From: Methylococcaceae bacterium
GTDB taxonomy: Bacteria; Pseudomonadota; Gammaproteobacteria; Methylococcales; Methylomonadaceae
Direction of reading: 5' to 3'
Length of the DNA stretch: 44,614 nucleotides
NCBI GenBank assembly: GCA_013141375.1
Contig: JABFRC010000310.1
Coordinates: 1-44,614, forward strand
This document shows positions 32,538 through 41,662 of this stretch, one piece after another (the first letter of the stretch is position 1; each line of letters starts with the position of its first letter). A program made the translations under genes and the position numbers. Under the pieces are notes generated by a model. The model was not told the DNA's origin, searched no databases, and saw only the letters and a program-made list of their open reading frames with translations.

Positions 32538-34073
32538 ATGAGCAACGATACCCTGCAAGTACGGCGCATTGCCATCGATACCTACCACGAAAACGTCGCC
32601 TATCTAAATCGTGATTGCGGCATCTACCGGGCAGAAGGCTTCCAGGCCTTGTCAAAAATTCAGATCAGTACCAATGGCACTCGTGTGTTGGCGGTGCTGA
32701 ATGTAGTCGATGATGCCTCTATTGTGCCGCCAGGAGAATTGGGACTTTCCGAACAGGCCTTCAAGCAACTTAATGTTGCCGAAGGCAGTCTGGTGACGGT
32801 TAATCATGCAGAGCCGCCGAAATCAATGGATGCGGTACGTCGTAAAATCAACGGCGAGCAGTTGGATCAGGGTGATTTTACCGCGATCACCCAAGATATC
32901 GTTGAGTCCCGCTATTCAAAAATGGAAATGGCAGCATTTTTAGTGGCTACCGGTCAAAACAATCTGGATCGTGACGAGTTGCTGTTTCTGACCCGTGCGA
33001 TGCTGCAATCCGGTGACACCATGAACTGGCACGAATCGCTGGTGGCTGATAAGCATTGCATCGGCGGCATTCCCGGCAATCGCACGTCGATGCTGGTCGT
33101 GCCCATCGTCGCGGCTCACGGCATGCTGATTCCGAAAACCTCCAGTCGCGCCATTACCTCTCCGGCCGGCACTGCCGACACGATGGAGATTTTGTCTGAC
33201 GTCAATCTTTCACCTGACCAGTTGCACGACATCGTTCGCAAGGAACGCGGCTGTTTGGCCTGGGGCGGTACGGCCAGATTGGCGCCGGTAGATGACATGT
33301 TGATTTCCGTGGAACGTCCGCTTGGGATTGATTCGCAAGGCCAAATGGTTGCGTCTATTTTGTCCAAAAAATTAGCGGCGGGGTCCACGCATTTAATCAT
33401 CGATATCCCTGTGGGGCCGACGGCCAAGGTGCGACAAATGCGCCAAGCACTGGCATTGCGCAAGCTATTCGAGTTTGTTGGCGATCGTCTTAACATTCAT
33501 TTGGAAGTGATGATCACCGATGGCCGTCAGCCGGTCGGACGCGGTATTGGCCCTGTGTTGGAGGCCCGCGATGTGATGCAGGTATTGCAGAATGACCCGG
33601 ATGCGCCGGCTGATCTACGCCAAAAATCCTTGTTGTTGGCCGGCAGAATCATTGAATTCGATCCTGATGTCAGAGGTGGCCAAGGCTATGCGATTGCCAG
33701 AGATATTCTTGAGTCCGGTCGCGCTTGCGCAAAAATGAATGCCATCATTCTGGCACAAGGAGCAAAAGTCATTGATTTAACGCCAGGCAGTCTGTCTTGT
33801 GATGTGCATGCCGATGACGATGGCGTGGTGACGCATATCGATAATTTTCAGATGGCAAAAATTGCCCGGCTGGCCGGAGCGCCGATGATGAAAAAAGCAG
33901 GGGTAGATTTGTTAAAGAAACTCGGATCACCGGTTAAAAAAGGTGACATCTTGTACCGTATTCATGCTGAATTCCCTGCGGATTTTACCTTTGCCCAAGC
34001 GCTGGCTGACCAGAATAATGGCTACACGATTGGTAGCAAACAAGACATTCTTAAACCACTGATCGCTTTTTAA
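32538..34073 (+). CDS. AMP/thymidine phosphorylase-family enzyme
   Basis: The 511-residue protein belongs to the thymidine-phosphorylase family but has an extra N-terminal domain of about 90 residues, as archaeal AMP phosphorylases do. The phosphate-binding signature is clear: [20 protein letters not shown] and [20 protein letters not shown]. Such enzymes release base from a nucleoside 5'-monophosphate and leave ribose 1,5-bisphosphate. It is followed after 61 nt by a PRPP synthetase homologue, which suggests a pentose-phosphate/PRPP salvage step. No ribulose-bisphosphate carboxylase or R15P isomerase is in the window. Thymidine phosphorylase activity is the alternative. Confidence 0.85.
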   Translation: MSNDTLQVRRIAIDTYHENVAYLNRDCGIYRAEGFQALSKIQISTNGTRVLAVLNVVDDASIVPPGELGLSEQAFKQLNVAEGSLVTVNHAEPPKSMDAVRRKINGEQLDQGDFTAITQDIVESRYSKMEMAAFLVATGQNNLDRDELLFLTRAMLQSGDTMNWHESLVADKHCIGGIPGNRTSMLVVPIVAAHGMLIPKTSSRAITSPAGTADTMEILSDVNLSPDQLHDIVRKERGCLAWGGTARLAPVDDMLISVERPLGIDSQGQMVASILSKKLAAGSTHLIIDIPVGPTAKVRQMRQALALRKLFEFVGDRLNIHLEVMITDGRQPVGRGIGPVLEARDVMQVLQNDPDAPADLRQKSLLLAGRIIEFDPDVRGGQGYAIARDILESGRACAKMNAIILAQGAKVIDLTPGSLSCDVHADDDGVVTHIDNFQMAKIARLAGAPMMKKAGVDLLKKLGSPVKKGDILYRIHAEFPADFTFAQALADQNNGYTIGSKQDILKPLIAF

Positions 34074-34134
34074 TACTAATAGAGGCGCAGCGCGAGGAAC
34101 CGAGTAAACGCGCTACGATTGCCACGAGGAAAAT

Positions 34135-35010
34135 ATGCTGATTCTTGCCTTCCCCGATTATTTTAAACAAGCACAACGTCTGGCTAACCGACTTGATGTA
34201 CCCTTGGCTGAAATCGCCTTGCACCATTTTCCAGACAGTGAAAGCTTGGTGCGACTGCCGCCGAGTTTACCGGAACACATTATCATTTGTCGCAGCCTTA
34301 ACCAGCCAAATGACAAGTTAATCGAATTGCTTTTGGCGGCGACTACGGCGCGCGGTTTGGGGGCGAAACGGGTAACATTGGTCGCCCCCTATTTAAGCTA
34401 TATGCGCCAGGACATCGCCAACCAACCCGGCGAAGCGGTAAGCCAGCGCATTATTGGTAAGCTGTTGGCCAGTTTGTTTGACGATGTACTCACCGTCGAT
34501 CCGCACTTGCACCGGATATCGTCACTGGATCAAGCGATCCCGATCAAAAATGCCATCAGCCTGTCGGCGACCGATGCGATGGCGACATTTTTAAAACAGC
34601 AGTTTGATGAGGCGATTTTACTGGGGCCGGACAGCGAATCGGAACAATGGGCTGCCAACATTGCCAGCCAAACCGGCTTTGATTATGTCATTGCCAATAA
34701 ATATCGCTGGGGCGATAAACAGGTGGAAATGAGGCTGCCGGAATACGATTACGCGAATAGGCCGGTCATTATTATTGACGACATGGCCAGCACCGGTCGA
34801 ACGCTGACCAAGGCGGCCGGGCTGTTGCAAGCTCAAGGGGCTAAAACGGTTTATGCGATGATTACACATGCCCTGTTTTGCGAAGATGCCGAGGCGCACA
34901 TCCTCAATGGCGGCATCAAAGCCATCTGGAGCACTGACAGCATTGATCACCCCAGCTCTTTGATTGCGCTCGATAGCCTACTTGCCGAGGCTATTCGCGC
35001 CATCAGTTGA
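34135..35010 (+). CDS. Ribose-phosphate pyrophosphokinase (short form)
   Basis: PRPP synthetase makes the common precursor of nucleotides and histidine. The 291-residue protein is shorter than the usual 310-320. The PRPP-binding loop is VIIIDDMASTGRTL, and SYMRQD, DPHLHR and GPDSESEQW match conserved sites. GAGGAA lies 5 nt before the ATG. The pairing with the AMP-phosphorylase-like gene suggests a specialised paralogue, rather than the main prs, that links nucleotide breakdown to PRPP; this is inference. Confidence 0.9.
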   Translation: MLILAFPDYFKQAQRLANRLDVPLAEIALHHFPDSESLVRLPPSLPEHIIICRSLNQPNDKLIELLLAATTARGLGAKRVTLVAPYLSYMRQDIANQPGEAVSQRIIGKLLASLFDDVLTVDPHLHRISSLDQAIPIKNAISLSATDAMATFLKQQFDEAILLGPDSESEQWAANIASQTGFDYVIANKYRWGDKQVEMRLPEYDYANRPVIIIDDMASTGRTLTKAAGLLQAQGAKTVYAMITHALFCEDAEAHILNGGIKAIWSTDSIDHPSSLIALDSLLAEAIRAIS

Positions 35011-35037
35011 GCCGGGTATCATTTTGTATATCGGCGC

Positions 35038-35373
35038 TTAAGCGTCAGCTTTAATGGCAAAGGTGTGTACCCAAACCAGAGCATCTTCGTTCCAGGTCAT
35101 GCCTGCGTGCATTTTCAGAATGATGTCGCGGTACAAATCCAGGCTGGGGTAACCTTCGGCCTTGGCATGCTCATCGGTCATATCGCCTAAACGCTCGCGC
35201 TTTAGGTCGGTGACGACAAAGGTGACGCCTTCCAAGGTAAATTCTTCGTCAGGATAGCCATAGACGCCATCGCGGCGTTGCTGGGTTTTATTGCCGGCAA
35301 GAGCGGCGGCAACCAGTTTCGGATGGGTTACCAGACGGTCTATTGAACAGGTTTTGGGAGGCAAGGTGGTCAT
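35038..35373 (-). CDS. ASCH-domain protein
   Basis: The 111-residue soluble protein has the ASCH pattern: a Lys/Arg-rich entry (NKTQQRRDGVYGYPDEEF), TFVVTDLKRERLGDMTDEHAKAEGY and a terminal DALVWVHTF strand. ASCH domains share the PUA fold and are thought to act on RNA bases or regulate translation. It is convergent with the PRPP synthetase gene. No partner is evident. Confidence 0.8.
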   Translation of the reverse strand: MTTLPPKTCSIDRLVTHPKLVAAALAGNKTQQRRDGVYGYPDEEFTLEGVTFVVTDLKRERLGDMTDEHAKAEGYPSLDLYRDIILKMHAGMTWNEDALVWVHTFAIKADA

Positions 35374-35492
35374 GTGAATTTCACTCGTAGTTAGAGGCAG
35401 TTGCTTGGGCGGCTAAGTCTATCGCATCTTGACTCTTATCGACCGTGTTTAGCGTAAAATGCCCAATAATTTTAAAAGACTCTCAATACCTC

Positions 35493-36569
35493 ATGTCCAT
35501 TCCTGTAAGTTCCTTACTGACGAGAATTATCATCCAGCCTGAAACAGCGCTAGCGCTTGAATTGACGGAATGGGATTTATTGATCAGGCAAGCCCGGCGG
35601 TCCAATGTACTGGCAAAGCTGGCCTATTTACTTGAAGACCTCCAACTGATTGACAATGTGCCTGAGCATCCGCGACGCCATTTACTGTCCACACAGGTTC
35701 ACGCACAACGCTTTAGCATTTCCCTGGATTGGGAAATTGAGTGCATCAATCAGGCCTTGACAGACTTGCAGGTGCCGGTAGTGTTTTTAAAAGGTACGGC
35801 TTATCACGTTGCCGAAAATCAAGCGGGCAGAGGCCGAGTGTTTTCCGATGTCGATATCCTGGTGCCTGAGGCTATGATCGCCGATGTTGAAATTGCACTG
35901 GTGAAAGCCGGCTGGATGACCAGTACCTTTGCAGCTTACGATCAAAAATATTATCGGGAATGGATGCATGAAATTCCCCCGTTAAGGCATCTTAAGCGGC
36001 AGACATCCATTGATGTTCACCACAATATCTTGCCGAAAACCTGCCGTTTTTGCCCGGATGCCAGCAAATTGCTGGCCCAGGCAGTAAAAATTCCCGGCAC
36101 TGAGCATTGGGTGCTTTCCCCGGAAGATCGTGTACTGCACAGCGCAGCACATTTGTTTTATGGCGGGGAGTTTGATCAGGGCTTTCGTGATTTAACTGAT
36201 CTGCATTTTTTGCTGAAAGAATTTGCAGAAACCGACGGATTTTGGCCTCGACTCCAAGAGCGAGCGACTAAACTGAATCAGCAAATCGCCCTGCATTATG
36301 CACTTCGTTACACTCGACTGATCTTGCAAACATCGATGCCGGACAGCATGTTTCATGAAGGTCAGGCAGGCATCAAGCAGCGATGGATGGATGCGCTGTT
36401 TTTAAGGGCGCTACAACCGAATCATGTCAGTTGTAGTGGCAAATGGACAGGGCTTGCATGCTGGCTGTTATTTGTTCGGTCACATTGGCTGAAAATGCCT
36501 TGGTATTTGTTGTTACCGCATTTGTTTCGCAAAACCCGGATGAAGTTCGCAGGCGAATCACAACATTAA
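35493..36569 (+). CDS. Uncharacterised nucleotidyltransferase (NTP_transf_5)
   Basis: The 358-residue protein starts at ATG 35493 (MSIPVSSLLT); the frame opens at 35445. The nucleotidyltransferase core is VVFLKGTAYH ... FSDVDILVP with the metal Asp pair Asp119 and Asp121. HDLxDL-like FRDLTDLHFLL and a basic, aromatic C-terminus follow. Family members commonly sit in PEP-CTERM or exopolysaccharide loci. The 3' end overlaps the convergent ppk2 gene by 4 nt. Substrate unknown. Confidence 0.82.
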   Translation: MSIPVSSLLTRIIIQPETALALELTEWDLLIRQARRSNVLAKLAYLLEDLQLIDNVPEHPRRHLLSTQVHAQRFSISLDWEIECINQALTDLQVPVVFLKGTAYHVAENQAGRGRVFSDVDILVPEAMIADVEIALVKAGWMTSTFAAYDQKYYREWMHEIPPLRHLKRQTSIDVHHNILPKTCRFCPDASKLLAQAVKIPGTEHWVLSPEDRVLHSAAHLFYGGEFDQGFRDLTDLHFLLKEFAETDGFWPRLQERATKLNQQIALHYALRYTRLILQTSMPDSMFHEGQAGIKQRWMDALFLRALQPNHVSCSGKWTGLACWLLFVRSHWLKMPWYLLLPHLFRKTRMKFAGESQH

Positions 36570-37348
36570 GGTGCAATCATGCCATTGTGCAGATAGCTTT
36601 CTTCGTAATTAAAAACGATATTCGCATCAGGCAGAACGAGGGCTTCGTTTTTGCCTTTGTAATCCAGTCTGAACAACAAGTCTTTGATCAAGTTGATGCG
36701 CGCGGCTTGCTTGTCATCGGCTCTGACCACTGTCCAGGGCGCTGATAAATGGTGGGTTCGGGCGAACATGATGTTGCGGGCGTCGCTGTAGTCATGCCAA
36801 TGCTTTTGCGCTTCTTTATCGATGGGACTGATTTTCCATTGCTTGAGCTGGTTTTTTTGCCTGTCGTTCAAACGCTTCTTTTGTTCGCTTTTACTGATAT
36901 CCAGATAATACTTAATCAATTTGATACCGGATCGCACCAGCAATTGCTCATAGTGGGATACCGTTTCGATAAATTCGTGATATTCGTTGTCACTGCAAAA
37001 TCCCATCACTCGTTCCACACCCGCGCGGTTGTACCAACTGCGGTTGAACAACACCATTTCTTGCGCAGCCGGTAAATGCTGGGTGTAACGTTGAAAATAC
37101 CAGGTACTGAGGTCGCGATCGGAGGGCTTACCCAGCGCGACCACCCGAATTTCGCGCGGGCTTAAATGTTCGATAATACGTTTAATCGTGCCGTCTTTGC
37201 CACCTGCATCCCGTCCTTCAAAGATAATCAGAATCTTGTCGCCATGCTTGATGATGTGATTTTGCAGTTTGACCAGTTCGATCTGTAGCTCCTGCAAGGT
37301 GTCTTTGTAGATTTGTTTATCGGGTTTTGCTGACGTTTTTTTACTCAT
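36566..37348 (-). CDS. ppk2: Polyphosphate kinase 2 (class I-like)
   Basis: PPK2 transfers phosphate between polyphosphate and nucleoside diphosphates. The 260-residue length is that of a single-domain PPK2. Walker A is EGRDAGGKDGTIKR (about 44-57, Lys51), the lid and Walker B segment FNRSWYNRAGVERVMGF. AGGAG lies 7 nt before the ATG. It is upstream of nothing on this strand except the convergent overlap; polyphosphate is a common storage polymer in methanotrophs. Confidence 0.94.
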   Translation of the reverse strand: MSKKTSAKPDKQIYKDTLQELQIELVKLQNHIIKHGDKILIIFEGRDAGGKDGTIKRIIEHLSPREIRVVALGKPSDRDLSTWYFQRYTQHLPAAQEMVLFNRSWYNRAGVERVMGFCSDNEYHEFIETVSHYEQLLVRSGIKLIKYYLDISKSEQKKRLNDRQKNQLKQWKISPIDKEAQKHWHDYSDARNIMFARTHHLSAPWTVVRADDKQAARINLIKDLLFRLDYKGKNEALVLPDANIVFNYEESYLHNGMIAP

Positions 37349-37457
37349 ATCTATCTCCTAGGCAAGCATCATTGTGTTTGATGTGTGCGAATATGTTGCA
37401 ATACATCCAGCCCTGCATTGCCTGAGTCCCGCTTTGATGAATTGGCAAGGCTTGCGT

Positions 37458-38204
37458 TTAGGTTTTGGCGCTGCCCGTATGATAAAAAGCGTAGGCATTT
37501 TTCCCCGATTTTTTAATCAGATACATCGCATCATCCGCATAGGTAATGAGTTTTTCTGTATCGTTACCGTGATCGGGAAAAATGGAAACACCAATGCTGC
37601 AACCGACTTTGGCGATTTTGCCTTCGAGCATCGCTGGTTCCTGGAAGGCTAAAAGTATCTTTTTTGCCACTAATTCAGCATCTACGTCGCTATCGATACC
37701 ATTTAATAAAATGATAAATTCATCACCACCGACTCTGGCAACAGTATCAGATTGACGAACTGAAGATTCCAAACGCTTCGCGACGTCTTGTAATAAAAGG
37801 TCGCCGATTCGATGCCCAAGAGTATCGTTGATCGCTTTAAAACCATCGAGATCGATAAACATAATGGCCAACTTTTCCCGGTTTCTGACGGACATATTTT
37901 GCGCGGTCGACAGCCTGTCCTTGAACAAAGCGCGATTCGGCAGGCCGGTCAAAATGTCATGATTCGCCATATATAAGATTTTTTCTTCGACTTGTTTGCG
38001 GGCCGCGATTTCATTAGCCAGCGTTTCGTTAAGCGTTTGCAGGGATTTTTTACTGGTTTCAATCTGCATAATTGCTTGTTGGAGCAATTTTGACTTGATT
38101 TGCGATTGATAGGCCTGGGCACGCATCGCCAGCGATTTCTCCAGCAAACGCCGCTGAAATTCGTCTGTATTTCCGGTCTTTAAGGCAAAAAGTTCATGGT
38201 TCAT
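37458..38204 (-). CDS. Diguanylate cyclase (GGDEF)
   Basis: The 248-residue enzyme makes c-di-GMP. A coiled coil of about 80 residues leads into a GGDEF domain. The motif is intact (159-163), with FIDLDGFK upstream for metal binding, and an RxxD inhibitory site (Arg150-Asp153) exactly five residues before GGDEF, so product feedback is expected. There is no sensor domain of its own. The start lies 5 nt after the stop of the ODP-like gene, so the two are one operon and the di-iron protein probably supplies sensing. Confidence 0.95.
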   Translation of the reverse strand: MNHELFALKTGNTDEFQRRLLEKSLAMRAQAYQSQIKSKLLQQAIMQIETSKKSLQTLNETLANEIAARKQVEEKILYMANHDILTGLPNRALFKDRLSTAQNMSVRNREKLAIMFIDLDGFKAINDTLGHRIGDLLLQDVAKRLESSVRQSDTVARVGGDEFIILLNGIDSDVDAELVAKKILLAFQEPAMLEGKIAKVGCSIGVSIFPDHGNDTEKLITYADDAMYLIKKSGKNAYAFYHTGSAKT

Positions 38205-38209
38205 AATTA

Positions 38210-38947
38210 CTATTTGCCGAGTAAATCAATACCGCAGCGTAAATTTTTTAAATGGTTAATGGCTATGGACACATTATCACCATCAATAACCGAGCCATGT
38301 TGTGGCAATATTCGCGCTATATCCAAAGACTCAATATTTTTCAAACCGAAGCGCATCACATCGTTGCTGGGCATATAGTTTTGATGAAACGAATCCATAT
38401 CATGCGGAAATCTGTCGCTGTCGAATAAACTCCAATGCTCATCAATCGCACCGAATAGATCACTGCTGAACAGGCTTTTGGTTTTCGTGTCGTAAGTGGT
38501 AATCGCGCCAGGAGCATGCAGATAAAGAGTCGGATGAAATGTCAGCACTCGGCCGCTTTTTAAGGTGTAGCGGTAATCGTTTTCGTCAACCGCATAAAAC
38601 TCGGAGTTCAATCCCAGATGGTGAATCAGCCGAACGGTATTGGAGTGGGCGGCTACTTTGAGATCTTTTCGGCCGATCAAATCTTCAACAATGGGCAAAT
38701 TGGCGCAGACATCCGGATCTTGATGGGCCGCCACGATCAGCGAGATTTTATCAGGACTGATTAAATCGATAATCTTGCGCATGATGATCGGAAATTCCGG
38801 CACCGAGCCGGGATCGAATAACACGGCTTCGTCGCCATCAATCAAAAGATAAGGATTGCAGTGCATATTTGCAGCCTCATCATAAAATCCGATCCAGTAG
38901 ATGTCTTCGGTGATGGCAATGGGATCATCGTAGTTATATTCAGTCAT
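38210..38947 (-). CDS. ODP-like di-iron metallo-beta-lactamase-fold protein
   Basis: The 245-residue protein starts at MTEYNYDDPI (ATG 38947; a TTG at 38983 is possible). It has the beta-lactamase fold of flavodiiron proteins: LLIDGDEAVLFDPG, and ligands His75, Asp77, Asp79 (AAHQDPDV), His144 (YLHAPGAI), Asp163 (SSDLFGA) and His217 (LPQHGSVI). The residue after Asp79 is Val80 where flavodiiron oxidases have a sixth His ligand, and there is no flavodoxin domain. That matches the ODP class, di-iron proteins that sense oxygen or iron in chemotaxis. Coupling to a diguanylate cyclase points to an O2/NO input into c-di-GMP. Confidence 0.85.
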   Translation of the reverse strand: MTEYNYDDPIAITEDIYWIGFYDEAANMHCNPYLLIDGDEAVLFDPGSVPEFPIIMRKIIDLISPDKISLIVAAHQDPDVCANLPIVEDLIGRKDLKVAAHSNTVRLIHHLGLNSEFYAVDENDYRYTLKSGRVLTFHPTLYLHAPGAITTYDTKTKSLFSSDLFGAIDEHWSLFDSDRFPHDMDSFHQNYMPSNDVMRFGLKNIESLDIARILPQHGSVIDGDNVSIAINHLKNLRCGIDLLGK

Positions 38948-39315
38948 GATTGAAATTTTTCTAGGGTTTAAAAACCTTGCCAATATGAGGATAAATGTTT
39001 AGCTGGTCAAATCTTCTTGCGCTGACAGTGATTATCGCCATGCAGACCAAATAAGGCATGTGGGTTTAACAGTGCACCGGTCCCCATTGCTGGAGACATA
39101 CGAATAAAACCTGCATCTTAAAATTAACTGGTGTACAAAATCAGGTGAAATGGCTCAATTCTCATTGTTTATTAGGTTATTTAACACAGTTTAATTAATT
39201 AACCCTCGCTTCCTTCATTAAGTTTTAACAACTTTCCACCTGTTCAAGGCGCGTTGTCTCCGGAAAGGCCATGAAAATCAATGGCGGAGATTTTGACAAG
39301 ATTCAAAGGCATTCT

Positions 39316-39331
39316 TGGCTCGCAATGTGCT
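39316..39331 (+). promoter_or_regulatory. Sigma-54 (-24/-12) promoter candidate
   Basis: TGGCTCG-CAAT-GTGCT keeps GG-N10-GC and matches the sigma-54 consensus TGGCACG-N4-TTGCW at most positions. It is about 95 nt before the VPLPA-CTERM gene. PEP-CTERM-type genes are often driven by RpoN with PrsK/PrsR. The remainder of the 38948-39429 gap shows AT-rich sequence but no ORF or hairpin that I can support. Confidence 0.55.
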
Positions 39332-39429
39332 TAATCTGCTTTAAGCGACGTGCAAATCAAAAAATTACCTTTATTTTTGCACAAATTTGCCATCCATTCT
39401 TAAAACAATATATGTCCTTAACATTGAAA

Positions 39430-40929
39430 ATGAAAACTTATAAAACAGCCTGGATTTATCTTTTACCTGCTCTTTGGGCGCCGACCGCTTTTGCTGATTA
39501 CAAAAGTGATATTGGTTACAGCGATCTGCTTACCCTTTTGGGGGGCGGCACGCCAACGGGCGCCAATGTCAAAGTGACTCAGGTTGAGGCATCGTTGGTT
39601 GGCTCATCAGATCCCGCCTATCCAAACTATGCACCAGATACAACTAACTCACAGTTTGTCGGTAAAACCTTTAGTTTCCCCGGAACAGCCAGTACATCAC
39701 CGTCAGGACATGCGAATAGTGTCGGCGCGCTTTTTTACGGCAATAACGCCATGGCGCACGGCATTAGCCAAATAACCAGCTACGAGGCAAATGCCTGGAT
39801 TAACAGTATCGTAAGCAATACAGTTTCCGCCCCGATAAATGGAAGCAGGATTGCCAATCATAGCTGGGTCGGTAACGGCAACACTGCCGGCGATACAGGG
39901 GCAATTTTGCGGCTGGCCGATCGGGAAGTGGAGCATAACGAATTTATCCAGGTTGTCGGCATGGCGAATAGCAACAGCAATTCACCGTTACTGGGTAGTG
40001 CCTATAACGTGATTGCGGTGGGTCGAACCGATGGTGGTCATGATCACGGTGCAGATGCCGTCGATTCGCTTTACATCGCCGGACGAACACGTCCCGATGT
40101 GGTTGCTCCTGAGTCTACCACCAGCGCAGCGACGCCGATTGTTTCCTCTGCTGCTGCACTGCTGGTAGAGACCGGTCATACCGGCGCTTTATCGCTTTCC
40201 AATGGCTCGGCCAGTATCGCTGGCGTAGGTGCGGTGTATAACGCGGAACGTTCCGAAACCATTAAGGCGGCATTACTGGCGGGCGCAGACAGGGTGACCA
40301 ACAACAGTTTGCTTGCCGCGAATATTACTGACTACCGCAGCAGCGGCCATCAAAGCGGCAATGGTCTGGATGATCGTTTTGGTGCCGGTCAGGTCAATAT
40401 TCTGCACAGTTATCAGATTATTGCCGCCGGTGAGCAGGACAGCCTCGAAGATGGTGGCGTAAGTACAGGCATTGATTTGCAGGGCTTCGATTACGACCCT
40501 GCTTTTGGTGGTCTCGTTGGTAGTAATAAGACGGCCACCTATAATTTCACAGCGAGTGAAGACTTGAAGCTTTCAGCTTCGTTGGCCTGGAATCTTGGCG
40601 TGTCCAACAATGGAGCGCTGAGCACCACCCTCCATGACCTGAACCTTGAATTGTTCGACGTCACTGATCAGACGGTAACGGATTTTTCTGCCAGCACTAT
40701 CGATAACACAGAAAATCTCTGGGTAAGCCTGGTCACAGGGCATAGCTACGAGCTGTTAGTTAAATCAGGCGAGAGTGGTAATTTTACCTGGGATTACTCG
40801 CTTGCCTGGCAAATGGTGCCTGTCAATACAGCAACCGTCCCGCTACCCGCTGCGTTTTGGTTATTTGCCAGTGCCTTGGCCGGTTTTGGTTTTACAGGTA
40901 GAAGAAAAAAGATTGATTCGAAAGGCTAG
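39430..40929 (+). CDS. Subtilisin-like protein with VPLPA-CTERM sorting signal
   Basis: The 499-residue exported protein starts at MKTYKTAWIY (ATG 39430, with a signal ending PTAFA); ATG 39412 is an alternative. A subtilisin-like fold covers roughly residues 30-370, with the His motif GHANSVGALFYGN and the Ser region TTSAATPIVSSAAALL. The usual catalytic Asp (VAVLDTG type) appears as Glu in VKVTQVEAS, so activity is doubtful. A beta domain follows, and the protein ends in VPLPAAFWLFASALAGFGFTGRRKK, a VPLPA motif, hydrophobic helix and basic tail recognised by an exosortase. No exosortase gene is in the window. Confidence 0.85.
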   Translation: MKTYKTAWIYLLPALWAPTAFADYKSDIGYSDLLTLLGGGTPTGANVKVTQVEASLVGSSDPAYPNYAPDTTNSQFVGKTFSFPGTASTSPSGHANSVGALFYGNNAMAHGISQITSYEANAWINSIVSNTVSAPINGSRIANHSWVGNGNTAGDTGAILRLADREVEHNEFIQVVGMANSNSNSPLLGSAYNVIAVGRTDGGHDHGADAVDSLYIAGRTRPDVVAPESTTSAATPIVSSAAALLVETGHTGALSLSNGSASIAGVGAVYNAERSETIKAALLAGADRVTNNSLLAANITDYRSSGHQSGNGLDDRFGAGQVNILHSYQIIAAGEQDSLEDGGVSTGIDLQGFDYDPAFGGLVGSNKTATYNFTASEDLKLSASLAWNLGVSNNGALSTTLHDLNLELFDVTDQTVTDFSASTIDNTENLWVSLVTGHSYELLVKSGESGNFTWDYSLAWQMVPVNTATVPLPAAFWLFASALAGFGFTGRRKKIDSKG

Positions 40930-40999
40930 CATTAATTCGTAGCCTGTGAGCTGGTCGAACTGTCGAAGCAAGAATGGATGATTTTTAGAGGATCCGTTA

Positions 41000-41213
41000 A
41001 TTCTACTCTGTCAGATTATCCGCAAGCCTGTCATACCCGCCTGGAAGCGGGTATCCAGTGCCATGGACGGTAGGCTTCGACCCCTCCATGGAGCCTCGGC
41101 GACTGCTCCTGCGTTGCTCTACCTCCTGCATCCTTGCAGTCGTGGATTCCGGCAATCCCTGCCGGTATGACGGCCTTCTGTAATCTGGTTCATATAATCT
41201 GTCAAGGTAGGAT
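41000..41213. mobile_element. 214-bp MITE-like element with 20-bp terminal inverted repeats
   Basis: ATTCTACTCTGTCAGATTAT at the left end matches the inverted right end (41194-41213) at 16 of 20 positions. Inside lie two facing palindromes (ATACCCGC/GCGGGTAT near 41034-41057 and GCCGG/CCGGC near 41145-41168) and CCATGGAG repeats. It encodes nothing. It fills the gap after the VPLPA-CTERM gene. Confidence 0.6.
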
Positions 41214-41229
41214 TGATGATAGTTTTAAT

Positions 41230-41262
41230 CAGCCTGGATTTTGCAAAGCGCCATCCAGGCTG
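41230..41262. repeat. REP-like palindrome, third copy
   Basis: CAGCCTGGAT pairs perfectly with ATCCAGGCTG around TTTGCAAAGCGCC. Relatives with the GCAAAGC/GCCAAGC loop occur in composite repeats A (19417-19447) and B (21261-21292). Confidence 0.65.
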
Positions 41263-41273
41263 AGTGCTTGTTT

Positions 41274-41636
41274 TTATTCCTGCTTATCATTCACCAAGTC
41301 ATAGGTAATATCCGGATTGAAGCCCATTGGCCAGTAAATTGCGGCAGCAGGCGGCCAAAATAACGACACCACACGGAATTTGGCTCTTAACCGACCTTCT
41401 TTGACGACCTGACCACCTTTTTCCAGACGATAAGGAATGCCGGAATCAGGCGGGATGCCAGCAGCTGTCCAGAAAAACGGCTTGGTGGTGACCTTGCCAT
41501 CGGCTTTGATGTCTACCGGCTGTGGCCTTTTATAAATATAAAGATCACTACCTGGCGGCACTTTAAAGGTGCCCGTAGTGGTACAGCCGGTGACCATGAT
41601 CAATACAGCCAGGGCTAAGCCTAATTTTTTTATCAT
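41274..41636 (-). CDS. Small lipoprotein
   Basis: The 120-residue protein starts at MIKKLGLALAV (ATG 41636; GGAGAA 6 nt upstream). The signal ends in a lipobox VTGC, so it is a periplasm-facing lipoprotein. The mature part has aromatic, Pro-rich segments (FWTAAGIPPDSGIPY, SLFWPPAAAIYWPMGF) but no family I recognise. It is 26 nt downstream of the ketosynthase gene on the same strand, suggesting co-expression. Confidence 0.75.
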   Translation of the reverse strand: MIKKLGLALAVLIMVTGCTTTGTFKVPPGSDLYIYKRPQPVDIKADGKVTTKPFFWTAAGIPPDSGIPYRLEKGGQVVKEGRLRAKFRVVSLFWPPAAAIYWPMGFNPDITYDLVNDKQE

Positions 41637-41662
41637 CGTAGTTCTCCAGGTTGTGTGGGAGT

